Notes: generated by a model not told the origin, from the letters alone. A stretch of 64,000 nucleotides of DNA from Miscanthus floridulus (GCF_019320115.1 NC_089595.1:106647611-106711610), one strand, 5' to 3'. Counted from the stretch's first letter, positions 12,354 through 24,972 are shown. Program-made: numbers and translations.

Positions 12354-15300
12354 TTATTTCTTCTTCCCACCGGCCTTTGTTTTCTTGTTCGCAGCTGCCT
12401 TGCTTGTTTTATCCGAAGTCTCCTGCATTTTTGTGGTGAAACGATTCATTAGCTAAAAACCAAGGAAGAACCATCCTATATTGCAGTTATGACTTATGAG
12501 TAACATATGATTTTGCATGAAAATATGCTGCCATGAGTCTTGACGTCAGGCTTGCAAGATACAGCTTCAATTGACTAATTGCTACCTGGCCTGCATAAAT
12601 TGACATGCCCTATCCAGAATTGATGACTACGGAGAAGGCTAAGAATCACAGATAAGCATGAAAGATGGGGTGGCATTTTTTCGAAGTACCTTCCGTTTCA
12701 GCGGTGCTGATGTGGTGGCAACTGGCTTGAAAAAGGACTCGAGTCTGGTCACATGAAATCAAGAATCAATAGTTTTAGGACAGTAAGATTAATTTAAACA
12801 GGCAAATAAACTCGCATGCACTTTGTAGTTTGTACAAGATGCCAAGAGATACTCACCTTCCTTGCGATGATTTATTCTTGGCAGATTTGATCTTCTCTAT
12901 GGCCTGCACAAAAAAACATGAGAATCACAGATGAGAAGAAATGATTGGAGAACTAAACAGTGAGAACCAAAAGAAAGGTACATACCTTTGTCACCCGATC
13001 TTCATTGAAGCCATTATCTTTTACCAGGAAACTTATGAGACCCTGGAAAGAGGCCAAGAACAATGAGTTACATTCAGGATGTACTAAATAGAGTTTGAAG
13101 GTAAGCAAGCAAGGTCAATGCGTGTACCTCCTCATCAGGTGGAGTCCATTTCAGCTCAGGAACATCCAATGTAACATTAGGCTCCTTGAACAAGCGTCGA
13201 GCTTCTTGGTAAGGCCAGTCCTCAGGAATTTGATATCTGTAGCACACATGTACAAAATTAGGCAGAATCAAACAGCAAACAGTTTCCTTTCATTTCACCA
13301 CTAAAACATCCAACACAAGGAATGCCAATAAAAAAAAGAAAAGAACACATCATTGCTTGATAACGTAAAGTATAGGGCCATGATGGAAAATAGACTGCTC
13401 CTATGACTATTAGGTGAACAGACAAAACTCAGACTATTTTAAATGGACTAACCTGTCTTTATTAAGATTCTCCAAAATGCTTTCTATGGACCCATGTTGA
13501 CGAATAAGTTTCAGAGCTGTTTGCCCCCCGATACCTAACGAACAAGCAAAGATACCGAGTTAGAAAAATAGAGGCACGAGGTAAAGCATTTTAGAAACGC
13601 AGACAATTGTGGAGTATAATATGATATAGAATTGATTAGGATACCTTTGATGCTATCACAATAGTCACATCCACACAGGATGCACAAATCGATGAACTGG
13701 TCCATGGTGAGTTCAAGCTCCTCCAAAACCTGCGACAAAAGTGATGACATATATGCAACATCAAGGTAATTACTGAGCACATAACAAAAATGCACACCTT
13801 GGCAACGTCAAATTCCATCACAGGTATTTTCTTGGAACTTGGATCCATTAAATGACGAAGGAACGTTGGAGCCCCAAAAGTAAGGGAATCCATATCTTCT
13901 GAAGCAACAGCGAACACCTACAAAATAGATAGCATATAAGGAAAAAATGGAATGAATGACTGGAAACAAGAAGGTGAAGGTCTTCGTTAAGAGTACCTTA
14001 TCGTTTTTGCAAAGGGCTGCACATTCTGCTTCTGCTTCAGAAGGTGCCTATTTGTCCAACAAGACAAATCCATGAATTAGCACTGACACAAGACAAGATA
14101 AATCATAGCCTTTATGCTAGCAGGAAAAAAAAAGATCCTAAAGAACAATCTGACTCGTCGCATTATTGGTAGCATAATAACATGGTAAACTGAATTCACC
14201 TCTACAACAGGAACCCCCATAAGTCTTAGTAGTCGTTTACAGTCATCGTTATGTTGCCTTGTGACCTGTTCATAAAAGGGGAAACAAGATGAAGCCGTAG
14301 CTTACTCAGAACAATAAATCTTGCATCTTACATATATTTTTTGACATTTATGCCGTGCATGAAACTAATGGGGCTTCAGAAACATTCTAAATCACCTCAA
14401 TTTTTGCTGTTGTGGTACTCATGAAATTTTCAAGTAAACCATAAGCTATTGACTGGAAAATGAAGAAATCACCTTTACAGTCCTCTTGCTCAATTTTTCA
14501 ATCGCATCTTTATCTCCATCCTGAAACATCAGGGACCATTTTCCTTTAGGATTCAGAAATAGAAGAATTGACAAATAATTATGATACCAAAGAGTGAGCA
14601 AACTTGGAGCAAGACAATTACCTCTACTGCCTCTTTCAGATCTTCGGTTGCATCTTCTCTTTTTGAGAATCTGAAAATAATAGTACACTCTAGCAATGAG
14701 AGAAGACTTTGAAGTACAGATATTATATAAGTGTGTCAAATAACATAGGAATAATGAAAGAAATATTCAAATATATCATGCCTTTTAGCAAGTTCTTGTT
14801 TCTTCATATCAGGAGGCTTGCCATCAAAAACATAACTGCACAAACAATGAAGCAAACCATTTAGAAGGCAATATATTTGTCTACACGTATTTATATCTTA
14901 CAGTGGCAATAAATGAAAGGAAGTCATGTTTACACTGGCTTGATTCCCGCTTCCAGTAACCTTATTGTCCGGTTGAACATTCCTTGTAAATGACTGCAAA
15001 ACAAACAATAATTAGAAAAAAAAAATACCAGCACTAGGAATATAGTGAATGCAGCTTCAGATATTAAACTTGCTGGAAAGGATATATTTATCTGTACCTA
15101 GTGACTTCACCAGCTTCATTTGTGAGAGTTTCCACACCTGTCCTTCCAACTACAATCTGTTCAAGAAAGTATAAGAAACACATTCCAACTCTTTCATGGC
15201 AGTAGGTAACTAGCACAGTAGTAGCATCTCAAGACGCACAGAATACATGCAACTAATACAATTTGCTTTCATCTTTTATTTTACTTGAACAAACCAAGCG

Positions 15301-16166
15301 AGCCAATCTTGAAGGTCAATCCAGTTGAACTAAAATCAATGCAAGTGGCCTGGAGGGTGAAGGATGACATTGACCATAAGAGGGCATTCGGATTTGTATC
15401 CTAATTAAGTTCTAGTTTTCATGTTTGTGTGGCCCATGGTGCGGTGGTGCCAATAGGTTGTTCCTAGAGTGCCTTGAGTGTTCAGGCCTTTTTTTTTATG
15501 AGGCTGCATCCTCTATCGGTATAATGTAAAAGTTCTTTCCCGTCTTAATTGAAAGGCAAAGCTCCTACCATTTACATAAAAAAAGCAATGCAAGTGATCT
15601 GCTTTGATTTGATAACCCTGTCAGTTCATTCGGACACTAAGCAAACGAACGAGGATGTAGATTCCTCATCGTACCCCCCCCCCCCCCCCCCCCCCCCACC
15701 CCCAAAAAAAAAACGTTCTAAGGTTTAACAATCCTAAACCCTAGACCCGGTTCAGTTTGAAGAACAACAGTTCGGAGCAACTCCTGTAATGCGCACAAAC
15801 AGAAAACAACAACATAGGGAAAAAAATGCACAATCCTGGCCACAAAACAAGCAATAAAACAGCCAGTTCCATCTTAAGCACAGGACGGCGAGGAAAAGAA
15901 ATGAGGACTAGTGGTGTTGGAGCGGAACACACCAGGAACTGGTAGATGCTCATGCTGGCGTCGACGGCGATTTTGCGGCCGAAGTAGCTCTCGAACTTCT
16001 GCTCCTTCATCGCCTTGGGTGCATTGTCCGCCAGCAGTTTCGTCAAACCCTAGGCGCGAACCGAGTCAGAAACCGTCAACCGATTCGCCACCAGACGGCA
16101 CCAACCCCGAAATCCAAAGAAGGTAGAGGGAGGACGGGATCCCCCCGCACTCACCTTGATGCCCAT
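12354..16166 (-). CDS. FEN1: Flap endonuclease 1 (structure-specific 5' nuclease)
   Basis: FEN1 removes 5' flaps during Okazaki-fragment maturation and long-patch base-excision repair, acting with PCNA. Seventeen exons splice to 1140 nt (379 aa), the usual plant length, with no frame error. In transcript order: 16166–16155, 16049–15933, 15156–15098, 14993–14934, 14835–14782, 14670–14622, 14520–14473, 14265–14200, 14047–13997, 13917–13798, 13729–13645, 13534–13453, 13236–13128, 13042–12986, 12903–12857, 12744–12690 and 12422–12354. Visible landmarks are [36 protein letters not shown] and [11 protein letters not shown], which carry the acidic metal ligands. Q-G-R-L-E-S-F-F is the PCNA-binding PIP box, and the tail is Lys-rich and nuclear. 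The exon 5–6 intron uses a GC donor. It shares a promoter with the gene at 16465. Confidence 0.96.
15400..15580 (+). repeat. Probable LINE 3'-end fragment in FEN1 intron 2
   Basis: The unusually long intron between FEN1 exons 2 and 3 contains a segment ending 'gcaaagctcctacc' after a T-run and an 'atcggtataatgtaaaa' block. This resembles the 3' ends of grass L1 LINEs, which finish in 'aaggcaaagctcttgc'-like sequence. No target duplication was identified, so this is resemblance only. Confidence 0.4.
15674..15713. repeat. Poly-C / poly-A homopolymer tract
   Basis: A run of 24 C, one A, two short C runs and ten A lies inside FEN1 intron 2. Homopolymers of this length are prone to slippage, and the exact length should be treated as uncertain. 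Confidence 0.9.
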
Positions 16167-16464
16167 CTCGTCTGCGGCGGCTGTGGCGGGCGGCGGCGGA
16201 GCCGGAGTGGCACAAGAGACCGCGAACCAACCGGTTTTGTGTTTTCGCGGCGCGGCGGAGACTGCACACATGGGCTGTAACGGGCCGTGTGGGCCCGATC
16301 GGCCCAACTATTCAACACAACGAACTAACGCGTCGGCCCATCGCGAAGCCTCACGTCTCCGACTCCGCCAGCACCGGGCCACCGGCGGCGAGGTCGCGCG
16401 AGCGCGGGCAGGCGTGGGACTGGGAGGGGACAGGGGAGGAGGAGCCGAGGAGGAGGTGAAGGCG
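16167..16464. promoter_or_regulatory. Bidirectional promoter: FEN1 (minus) and mitochondrial small-protein gene (plus)
   Basis: Only 298 bp separate the two divergent start codons. The segment contains TTTCGCGG at 16243–16250, which fits the E2F consensus WTTSSCSS. It also contains four site II elements: TGGGCT at 16271, TGGGCC at 16290, GGCCCA at 16301 and GGCCCA at 16335. E2F sites fit S-phase control of FEN1. Site II elements are typical both of proliferation genes and of nuclear genes for mitochondrial respiratory proteins. No TATA box is evident. Confidence 0.7.
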
Positions 16465-17159
16465 ATGTCGAGCCGGTTCTGGAGGTGGTACGCGGACCGG
16501 CAGTTCCACAAGTGGGAGAAGACGGTGCTGTGGGACATGGTGGAGCCCTACCGCCCGCCGCGCTCCTTCGCGCAACTCGTCGGCACCTACGTCGCCGCCT
16601 TCTACACCGGCGTCGTCGGGGCCGCCGTCACCGAGCAGCTCTACAAGGTCAGACAACCTCAGCGCCTGGGATTTCCATTCCCCCCTTGCCGTTGTTCCTG
16701 CCCCGCCGGCCACAGGCACTGCAGCGCCCATCAGGTGCTCGTTGGAATGCTTGCCCGAGAAACTGCGTCAGCCGCGCGGATCTCCGGCCAGCTCGAGTGG
16801 CGTGGTGACTCGCACATAGGGACCCTGTGTGATAGTTGAAATTTTCCAGCTCCTTCGCATGATTTCGCGGCATTCGGTGCCCGAATTCGTCTGCTCATTG
16901 CATCTGCAGATCTTCTGTCGTGATTGCACTGAAAAGCATCAAATTTGTTCGAGAAATCGGGATGCTGCATTGAGCTCACTATGCAAGCTAAACTGGCTCC
17001 CCATTTTTTTTTTCCAAATAGCAGGAGAAGTACTGGGAGGATCACCCCGGCGAGGCGGTGCCGATCATGCCGCCCAAGTTCTACTGGGGGCCATGGAGGG
17101 TGATGAACGGAGAAGTTCCCCGCTTCATCCAGCCGCCCGACGAGGCCAAGCCGGCGTAG
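16465..17159 (+). CDS. Small plant-specific mitochondrial membrane protein (candidate complex I accessory subunit)
   Basis: Two exons, 16465–16647 and 17025–17159, encode 105 aa: M-S-S-R-F-W-R-W-Y-A-D then a basic/aromatic stretch, a single hydrophobic span (V-G-T-Y-V-A-A-F-Y-T-G-V-V-G-A-A) and a conserved tail rich in Trp, Pro and Tyr. This matches a highly conserved plant family of about 100 aa. I believe it corresponds to the plant-specific respiratory complex I subunit P1 type (Arabidopsis At1g67350 or a similar protein), but I cannot verify the exact name. An ATP-synthase small subunit is the alternative. The site II-rich promoter supports a mitochondrial role. The splice sites are canonical and no lesion is seen. 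Confidence 0.72.
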
Positions 17160-17857
17160 GAGCGTCAAGCAAGCGTCAAGCTACCTTTTCAGAAGATGCT
17201 TGTATCTGGTCTCGATAGAAAAAAGCATCGAAAAACTGTCTCCTGTGATCTCCTCGTTGGGTGATTACTGATTAGACGACGGCATGGTTATGGTTTACTG
17301 ATTAGACGACGGCATGGTTATGGTGAATAAACTGTCTGTGCGTTTAGTCTTAAGCAAACGAAGTTACCTTTTGTTCATATTATTATAGCCGTTTTCTCGT
17401 CCTGGCATCTTTTTTTTTTTTTTTTTTTTTGATAGGCGTCCTGGCATCCTTTCGGGGATAGCAGGTCTCAAATTTGCTGCCATGTGCTATTGCCCTGTGC
17501 CCCTGTGCTGAGCTACGGAAAATCAGACGGGAAAGTGTCGGTCATGTTAAGGTCGAGAACTCAGGGTGGTGACAAAAATAAACTCAACTCAGCTCGTAGA
17601 AGGGCACAGTAAAATTCAGCTGCTTCGACTGCAGCTAGTTATGCTTCAGATAAGAGTATACAAAATGGAAGCCGCTATCAGTACAGCTTACATCACCATC
17701 GAACGCTGCACTGCATCAAAAATTGCAACTCGGTGACAGTTTTGCACCTCGTTTCGAATAAACTCTGTAGACGTATCCGCTAGGGAAAACAAAGTTCGTC
17801 CCCAACTACCAAATTACTAGTCTTACAAGTCAGATCATAAACGACGCCTAATTTTCC
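17160..17857. other. Intergenic between convergent 3' ends; short duplication and T-run
   Basis: A 28-bp block, 'ttactgattagacgacggca' plus 'tggttatg', is directly repeated at about 17261–17323. A T-run of about 20 lies at 17411–17430. The rest is probably 3' UTR of the two converging genes. No further gene is seen. Confidence 0.6.
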
Positions 17858-20800
17858 TCAAAAATCCATTCCACTCATCTGTGGCATACGGCTGGCTATC
17901 CTGGCCTTGGTTGCCGGGAGCTCGGAAACAGCAGCCTCCGTGGTTGTCACCAGCAGGGAAACACTGACCAACAGCATCACAGTTTTGTAAACAAGCTTGA
18001 TCAATTAGTCGTACAAAAGGAACGCAGGCATTTCTCTTGAAATGTACCTTGCAGCATCTTGAAGTGCAGTGCGGATCACCTTCACAGGATCGATGATGCC
18101 GGCCTTGATCATGTCAACATACTCCCCTGCAGTTGGCAAAAATGCATGAATTAATTACTGATGTACTGAGGGTTGTTGTGCTGCTTTAGAAATTTGGATA
18201 TAGCCTTTAGGAGTATCTTGGCAATGGTGATGTGCGCGACAGAATGTGGTATTTGTCGGAGCCACACAATTTCAGAATGTTCATAGTTAAACAGAACAAA
18301 CCTTTCGCTGCATCATAGCCCAAACTGAGGTCCTCTTGTTCAATTAGCTTCCCTACGACTATAGCTCCATCAATGCCAGCATTTGCAGCTATGGTCATCA
18401 AGGGAGCCTGGAGAAATCCATAAATTATTTTAGATTCAGGAGACAGATAACCTAAATGCGTGAAGCTACATAGTTAGCTAGAAGAGACCCACCTTCAAAG
18501 AATTCTTGATAATTTGAACTCCAATCTTTTCATCCTCATTTGCTGTGCTAATCTTGTCGAGCTCCTTGGTGGCATAAAGAAGGGCGACTCCACCACCTGT
18601 GAAGAGACATGAACCGAAGAACACATACAGCATATGGTCAGTTTGCATAGGTTAAAATAATAAGCAAGTCATGAAATGAAATTAGTAAATGGAATACAGC
18701 AACTCCACCAGATCTCTTATAATTTCCTATAAGTTGTTATAGGAGAGTGCCCTAAAACCATTTCAGCATATAGGAGAGCACTACTGCTGCAGATTACCTA
18801 AAATTTGTCTCCTATTTCTTTAGGGATAGAGGAGAGGGGGTTCTCTCCTTTCTTTAGGGGAGAGGGGGCTGGTTTTAGGAGATTTAAAAATTATAGGTAT
18901 AGGAGATGAGATAGATCTGCTGCAGCACCTCTATCTCCTAAAATACTAGTTTTTTAGATATAGGAGATCTGGTGGAGATGCTCCTTCGAGAAAGTTTTGC
19001 AACCTGGCACGATGCCCTCCTCCACAGCAGCCCTCGCAGCATTTAGAGCATCTGTTACCCTATCTTTTTTCTCACCAACTTCAGCTTCACTAGCTCCACC
19101 AATCTACAATTTACATGGACATACTGAAGAAGACTGGAAAAGAAACTTCACACAAACATCACTTTCTAAAATTTTAACAAACCTTGAGGACAGCAACACC
19201 TCCAGATAACTTTGATAAACGCTCTTGGGCCTTTTCTTTGTCAAATACAGCAGTGCTTGTGTCAATTGATTCTCTAAGCTGTCAAGGTCATCAGAACAAT
19301 GTAATTCCAATTGAAAGAGCTTCTTTCTAGTATTATCGAGATCTTCTTGACATCTGATGAGTCAAAATGTGACAATTCTCAGTACCTGTTGGCACCTCTC
19401 CTCTATCCGCTGTTTGTCACCTCCACCATCTAGGATGATAGTATCATCAAGAGATACAGTTACCTGTGAAGAAGGATGTCACTGTATGGATCTCAGGCGC
19501 AATAAATTATGAAAGCTGACAAACCTTTTTAGCAGTGCCAAGCATTTGTAATTGAACTTTGCCAAGATCAAGACCTCGTTCCTCGCTAATAACCTTGAAA
19601 GCAAAATGATGTGTAGAAGTCAAATTGAGTCATAATCGTAATTCATGTTAAGAAACTCTAGATTAGCTAACCTCTCCTCCAGTCATCACAGCCATGTCAT
19701 CAAGATTGTGCCTTCTGTTTTCACCAAATCCAGGAGCTTTGACAGCACATACCTACATTTGACGACAGGTAATTAGTTGAAATTTACATGAATAAGCTTC
19801 ACAATGATAACAGTGAGTTAAGGCATAGCCCCATGACTTGTGAAGGGAAGAAGCACTACATGCGGCTGGTCTTTGATAAAAGAAGAAGAACGAAGACAAG
19901 GAAAAGGGCATGCTTTCATGAAAAAGTACAAAAAGTCCAGTAGCTTATATAAACATTTCAGCACAGTATATATCAGGCCCTTAGGAAATTTGTTAATGTC
20001 ACCTTGAGTCCAGCACGATGCTTGTTAAGTACAAGCATTGAAAGAGCATCTCCTTCAACATCCTCAGCAACAATGAGAAGAGGCTTGCGATTCTACATAG
20101 GCCAAATACCACCCATCAGATGTCATAGCACCAAAAGCTGAGACATAAATGGACAAAGTTACCTTGATAGAAATTTCTAATGCTGGAAGGAGAGAATCCA
20201 TATTTGAGATTTTCTTGTCATGGATAAGAATCAGAGGGTTCTCCATCTCCTGCGGGTATAAAATAAATAGTTGTGAAATTAATAGTAATCTCGGACTATT
20301 CACATGGAATCTTCCTGTATGTTGATGACTTGATGTGCATCTCGTCAATGTTTTCATCTGCCCATAAACCCTTTACTAAGCAACAAACTATTCCAGATAC
20401 CCCACTTTTATGGGCCTACTAAACACATATGGAACATTTGCAAATAGCCAAACATTAGTGATTATACAGAAGCTCCTGAAGAAACTACAGCCTTTGACTT
20501 CCCTAGTAGTGCACACACATTTCTACCAGCATACATGTCAGTATCACAATCACAAAACTGAAGCAAGAATAGAAACTGAGGGCATGAGAACTCTTATATG
20601 CTTTCAATAAAAGCAGAGAACTTCTCGTTTCCAAAACAAAAGAAAAAAAAGAAACCAAGGGCACGTTTATTTCCTTGCCAACTTTACCATAACCACGAAA
20701 AAAAGGGGTGGGCAAAAAACAAAGATGGGCAAGGGTACCTAAGATTTCCCAAAAAAAATAGTTAGGAAATCATTTGTGCTGAATTAATTGGCTCAACTAA

Positions 20801-22734
20801 GAAATGCAGACTTACACATTTCTGAGTCTTCTGATCAGTCACAAAGTAAGGAGATATGTATCCTCTGGACAGCTTCATTCCCTGTACCGCTTCAAGCTCA
20901 TTGTCCAATGTTTTGCCATCCTGCCAATTTCCAAATGGTAAGTTGCAGCATAGTAAAATGCCTATACAGAAAGAGCCTAACAGCAAAAAGAAACACTCGA
21001 CACTCACAACAATAGTAATGACTCCGTCCTTTCCAACTTTTTCCATAGCTTTTGATATCAGATCTCCAATTTCCTTTTCACCATTTGCAGAAATGGTTGC
21101 TACCTGGATTACAAGAGAAAAATGAAACTAGGCATGCTTAGTAGAGTTTTTTCAAGTAAAATGCAAAAAGATGTTACATGAGAGCATACTAGTACAGAAT
21201 CGCAATGATGATTAGTGGTTGTTTACTACAGCAGATGCTAGTAACAATCATAGCAAAAGGTACACAATGAACTTCAATAAATGGCTCATGATGGAGTTGA
21301 AGGGAGCAAATATAGCAAGCTACCTCTATTGACCAAAGTATCTAACCTGGTTGATTTCCTCCGGAGAATTAATCTTCCACGCTTTACTTTTGAGGTGAGC
21401 AGTGATAGCATTTATGGCCTTGTTTATACCATTCCGCAAGTCCATAACGTTGACACCGGCTGCCACGGCCTTGCATCCTTCTGTAAGAATTGCCTGTGTA
21501 AGTACAGTTGCACAAGTGGTACCTATTTCCAGAACAAATCAGAAAAAAAGTGAGTGGAACTATACTCCATTGAGACAAGTAAAATTGGTTTCAAAAGCTG
21601 TTGGATGTATTGCAAGACGGCCGATAGAAATTTTGGCAGGGCCCTCAAATTTTATGTTCTGTGAAATGTGTATTGGCGAAATATATCAGAAACTGTGTTT
21701 TCAGTATCTAGACTACCTATCTGCTCCGTCAAAAGAAAATCTATGTTCAATTAAGATCCATCAGCATCAGAATATATTGAGAAAAAACTCAAAACACAAT
21801 TTAACATGGGCCTAGACTGGAGGTTGGAAGTGTGTGAAACAGTACTTGTTTGGCATAGCGATTTTAGTGCATAAAACATAATAAGAATTATTAAGAAAGA
21901 AGGCAAATCTAAGTCCTCAAACTATGGCAATGTAAGTCCACTGTGACTGTGTGAGCCTCTCAGGAACTAAACATAGAATTCTAACTAGCAGAGACCAAAT
22001 TAATCCAAAGATAAATTCGAATTGATCCATACCATCAGAATTTCCCTGTTCAAACAGCACAAACAAGATGGAGAAGATAAAAGCATCATGATGTTGACAT
22101 CAAAGTCAGATGAGAAATAAGAGACTAAGATGGATGTTGTATTGCTGTATAGCAGCTGGCAGGTAGTTCAGATGCTGATTCACGAAAAAGCACAGTAATT
22201 TCCCGAAGCCCTGGTGCCTACCATCCCCTGCAGCCTTGTTCGTAGCATCAGCAACTTGCTTCACCAGATTCGCCCCAACATTCTTCGCGCTATCCTCGAA
22301 CTCCACGCTCTTGGCAACAGTGACCCCATCCTTCGTGACCTTGGGACCTTTACGGAACCCCTCGATGATCACAGTGCGCCCCTGCAACACAAGCAATCAG
22401 CCCACTCAATCGAATGCGAAAGCCCAGCGGTTCCACTAGATCCACGCCGGTCGCCGCTGCATCACGCCCCGCCCCCGACCAACGCAAAGCTTCCCGGAGG
22501 CAAAGCAGGAGCGCGAACCTTGGGGCCCATGGTGACCTTGACGGCGTCGGCGAGGCCGTTGACGCCCTGCAGCATGGTGGCGCGGGCGCCAACGCCGAAG
22601 GACACCTCCTTCGCCGTGGCCGCATACCCCCGCGCCAACAGACGCGGCGGCTCCCCGCCCGAGCCCCGCGCGAGCTGCCTCTGCAGCGCTGAGGAGGACC
22701 TCGAGATGGCCGCCGCCGCCGCCGCCCGGTACAT
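17858..22734 (-). CDS. CPN60: Mitochondrial chaperonin 60 (HSP60/GroEL family)
   Basis: CPN60 forms the ATP-driven folding ring of the mitochondrial matrix. Sixteen exons splice to 1749 nt (582 aa) without a frame error. In transcript order: 22734–22519, 22381–22222, 21522–21347, 21103–21008, 20920–20816, 20249–20163, 20092–20003, 19752–19672, 19593–19525, 19463–19386, 19278–19183, 19103–19004, 18596–18493, 18407–18302, 18126–18048 and 17963–17858. The first ~35 residues are Ala/Arg/Ser-rich, a mitochondrial presequence. Family motifs are V-K-V-T-M-G-P-K and A-G-D-G-T-T-C-A-T-V (nucleotide binding, spanning the exon 2–3 joint). [11 protein letters not shown] style sequence, here [14 protein letters not shown], is the chaperonin signature. 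The C terminus, M-P-Q-M-S-G-M-D-F, replaces the bacterial Gly-Met tail. The mitochondrial rather than plastid assignment rests on the presequence and C terminus. Confidence 0.96.
18695..18986. mobile_element. MITE in a CPN60 intron
   Basis: An inverted repeat CTCCACCAGATCTC at about 18699 is mirrored by GAGATCTGGTGGAG at about 18966–18979. It encloses about 290 bp of 'ctcctat/ataggag' palindromic sequence, in the intron between exons 12 and 13. The TIR sequence resembles hAT- or PIF-type grass MITEs. The target duplication was not resolved. Because the exons on both sides splice in frame, the insertion appears tolerated. Confidence 0.7.
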
Positions 22735-24680
22735 GGTCGCGCGAGTGTGCCTGGCTGCCTGCGGCTGCTCGTGTGCGCACTCAAATTGCTTTTGCCGCCG
22801 GGTCGGGAGGAGGGTTTTAGATGGATAGGGGTTTGGGGTCCCGGAAGCTTCCGGGCTTATTGGTAGCCCGGAGCAGGCCGTCCTCGCACGGTGTAGCTGG
22901 GTGGCCTCGTTTCACCGTCGTGTTTGGTTTCTGCTCGCATTTTTTACTTGCTCGGTCTCATACCTCTACCTCCTCCGTCTCGTACGTTTCTGTCTTCTCG
23001 ATTTCTACTTCTCTCTCGATGCAGGACGACTCGATGCTTGGCGCGAATGCTTTAGGTGAGCGCGGGAGATGCCCCCGTCCCGGGCGAGTGCGGGTGTCGG
23101 CTAGGGTTACCGTCCCCCATTTCGCGCCTCTCCTTCCTCCATTGCTCTGGTGCGCCTTTCCTCCTGCTCCCCCTCGATCTCGGTTGACCGCCGAAGTCGA
23201 CCTTGACCGGCGGATTCATGGTGGTCCTTCGGTGCCGTGACAGTAGACCTCACCTGCGCCTCTCTCCTCTTCCTCTCTGTGCGGTGCTTTTGTTGATTTA
23301 TGTGCGGATTTTGTTTGAACTGTACCCAGATCTGTGGTATGGCTAACTTTTTTTTCTAAATATGTGGTATGCCGCAAATGCATGATCTACTTGTTTCTTG
23401 TTGTTTCCCTCTAGTTCCACGCTCAGATTTGATTTATGTGCGGATTTTGTTTGAGCTGTACCATGATTCTAGGGTTCTTGTTCTTACATACTCAGATCTA
23501 TGGCCTGCTATTCCTGATCTACTCGTTTCTTGTTGTTTCCCTCTAGTTCCATGCTCAGATCTGAATTTTTGCTTGCTCCTCGGCTAGAGTGCCTGATTGC
23601 AGGGGATGGATGTGTCCCAAGGTTTCATGGCTTTTCTGACACTCGGTTCCAACTATTTTCATTGTCTTTGATATTCTGGTTAAGCCTATGATGATAACTA
23701 AACTACCATGTGTACTGGATTAAAAAAAACTAATGACCTTGAGCTTGTGAGGTACTGGAACTCTATTCTAGTTCTTATTGGTTTTCATGTTTGTTTCTTA
23801 CCATTGCTATGTTGCCTTTTGTGTTTCTTATGCTCCAAGCTCAAGGTCAACCGAGGAAAAACTGTTATCTGAGGCCAATCTATTAACCACTTATGAAGAT
23901 GAAAAAGTTCTTGAGAAGACTGCTGTCACTGTCGTTGCCAAACCATCTTGGCTATTTCTTCTTTGCCTAATACCACACATTCTTTGTAACGAGGCCTATA
24001 AAATTGATGGCTGTGTTGTTACTTTTGCCTAATACTTCTATGTATTTGGCCAATGATGCAAATTGAAAATTAAACTATGAGGAGGCTGCACTTAGTTTTT
24101 TCTGTCATCTATGTGGTTCTCATGACTGTCATCAAACCATGGGACACGTCCATTCCTAAGCAACAGCTGAGTCATACTTTGCTGATGGCTAGGATGGACT
24201 TGTCCTATGGTTCCATGCCTATCATGATCTTGGTTTCCTACTTTCAGTTTATGTTTGCCTTGCGGCCTCCTATGATTGACTATTTGGAAATTATTGCATC
24301 ATTTGATTAAGCTCAGGCCTCACTCATGTGATATATGCTGATGATGAATCATCTCATCGGTGAGGCATTGTGGGTCATCGATTTGGTCCCATCCAAACCG
24401 AAGATCACCAATGCCTCACTCATGTGCTGTTTTTGGTTCTATGACATATTGAGATTACTGGAACTTTGATAATCTTATCATGCTTATGATGATAACAGAC
24501 CTGCCATGCAACCTGAATACAATAACCTGATGACCTTGAGGTTGTGAGGAACTGGAATTTTTCTCTTATTCTAATTGGTTTCTTATGCTCCAAGCTCAAG
24601 GTCCATCGAGGACCAAATGTTATTTGAGGCCAATCTGTTTGCCCTTCATTTGAAAACCATCTTATACTCGTTTGTCTTTG
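22735..24680. other. CPN60 upstream region, then gene-poor DNA with diverged direct duplications
   Basis: The first ~200 bp is the probable CPN60 promoter/leader. From 23290 a ~140-bp unit is repeated ('gatttatgtgcggattttg' at 23293 and 23431; 'gtttcttgttgtttccctct' at 23393 and 23525). A larger unit is repeated about 700–1000 bp apart. 'cttatgctccaagctcaagg' occurs at 23827 and 24583, and 'actgtcgttgccaaaccat' at 23927 and 24887. No intact gene is recognised. Confidence 0.6.
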
Positions 24681-24696
24681 TTGTTTGAAACGACAA

Positions 24697-24850
24697 ATGG
24701 CTTGGTATGTTGTCTACAGCCGCAGAGAGGCTAGAGTGTATGCAACCTGGGCGACATGCCATGCCCAGGTAACTGGTTTTATAAACTTCTGCTACAAGAG
24801 CTTCCCTAGAAAAGAAGAGGCAGTAGTAGAATCCTACATGGAGTTTAAGG
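24697..24850 (+). pseudogene. Fragment encoding an RNase H1 N-terminal (viroplasmin-like, Cauli_VI) domain
   Basis: The frame starting at the Met of M-A-W-Y-V-V reads W-Y-V-V-Y, then V-Y-x-T-W, then C-H-A-Q-V-x-G-F, then Y-K-S-F and a K-E-E-A block. This is the ~45-residue domain at the N terminus of eukaryotic RNase H1, also found in many uncharacterised plant proteins. The domain is complete but no RNase H catalytic domain follows. Downstream sequence is shared with the duplicated block at about 23905, so this is probably one exon of a decayed or duplicated gene. Confidence 0.6.
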
Positions 24851-24972
24851 GTTGTGAAGTACAAAGTTTTTGTGAAGCCTGCTGCCACTGTCGTTGCCAA
24901 ACCATCTTGGCTATTTCTTGTTTGCATGGTTCAGTCTTTTCTGTTGGTGGTGCTTGTCTTTTATATTGTTAA

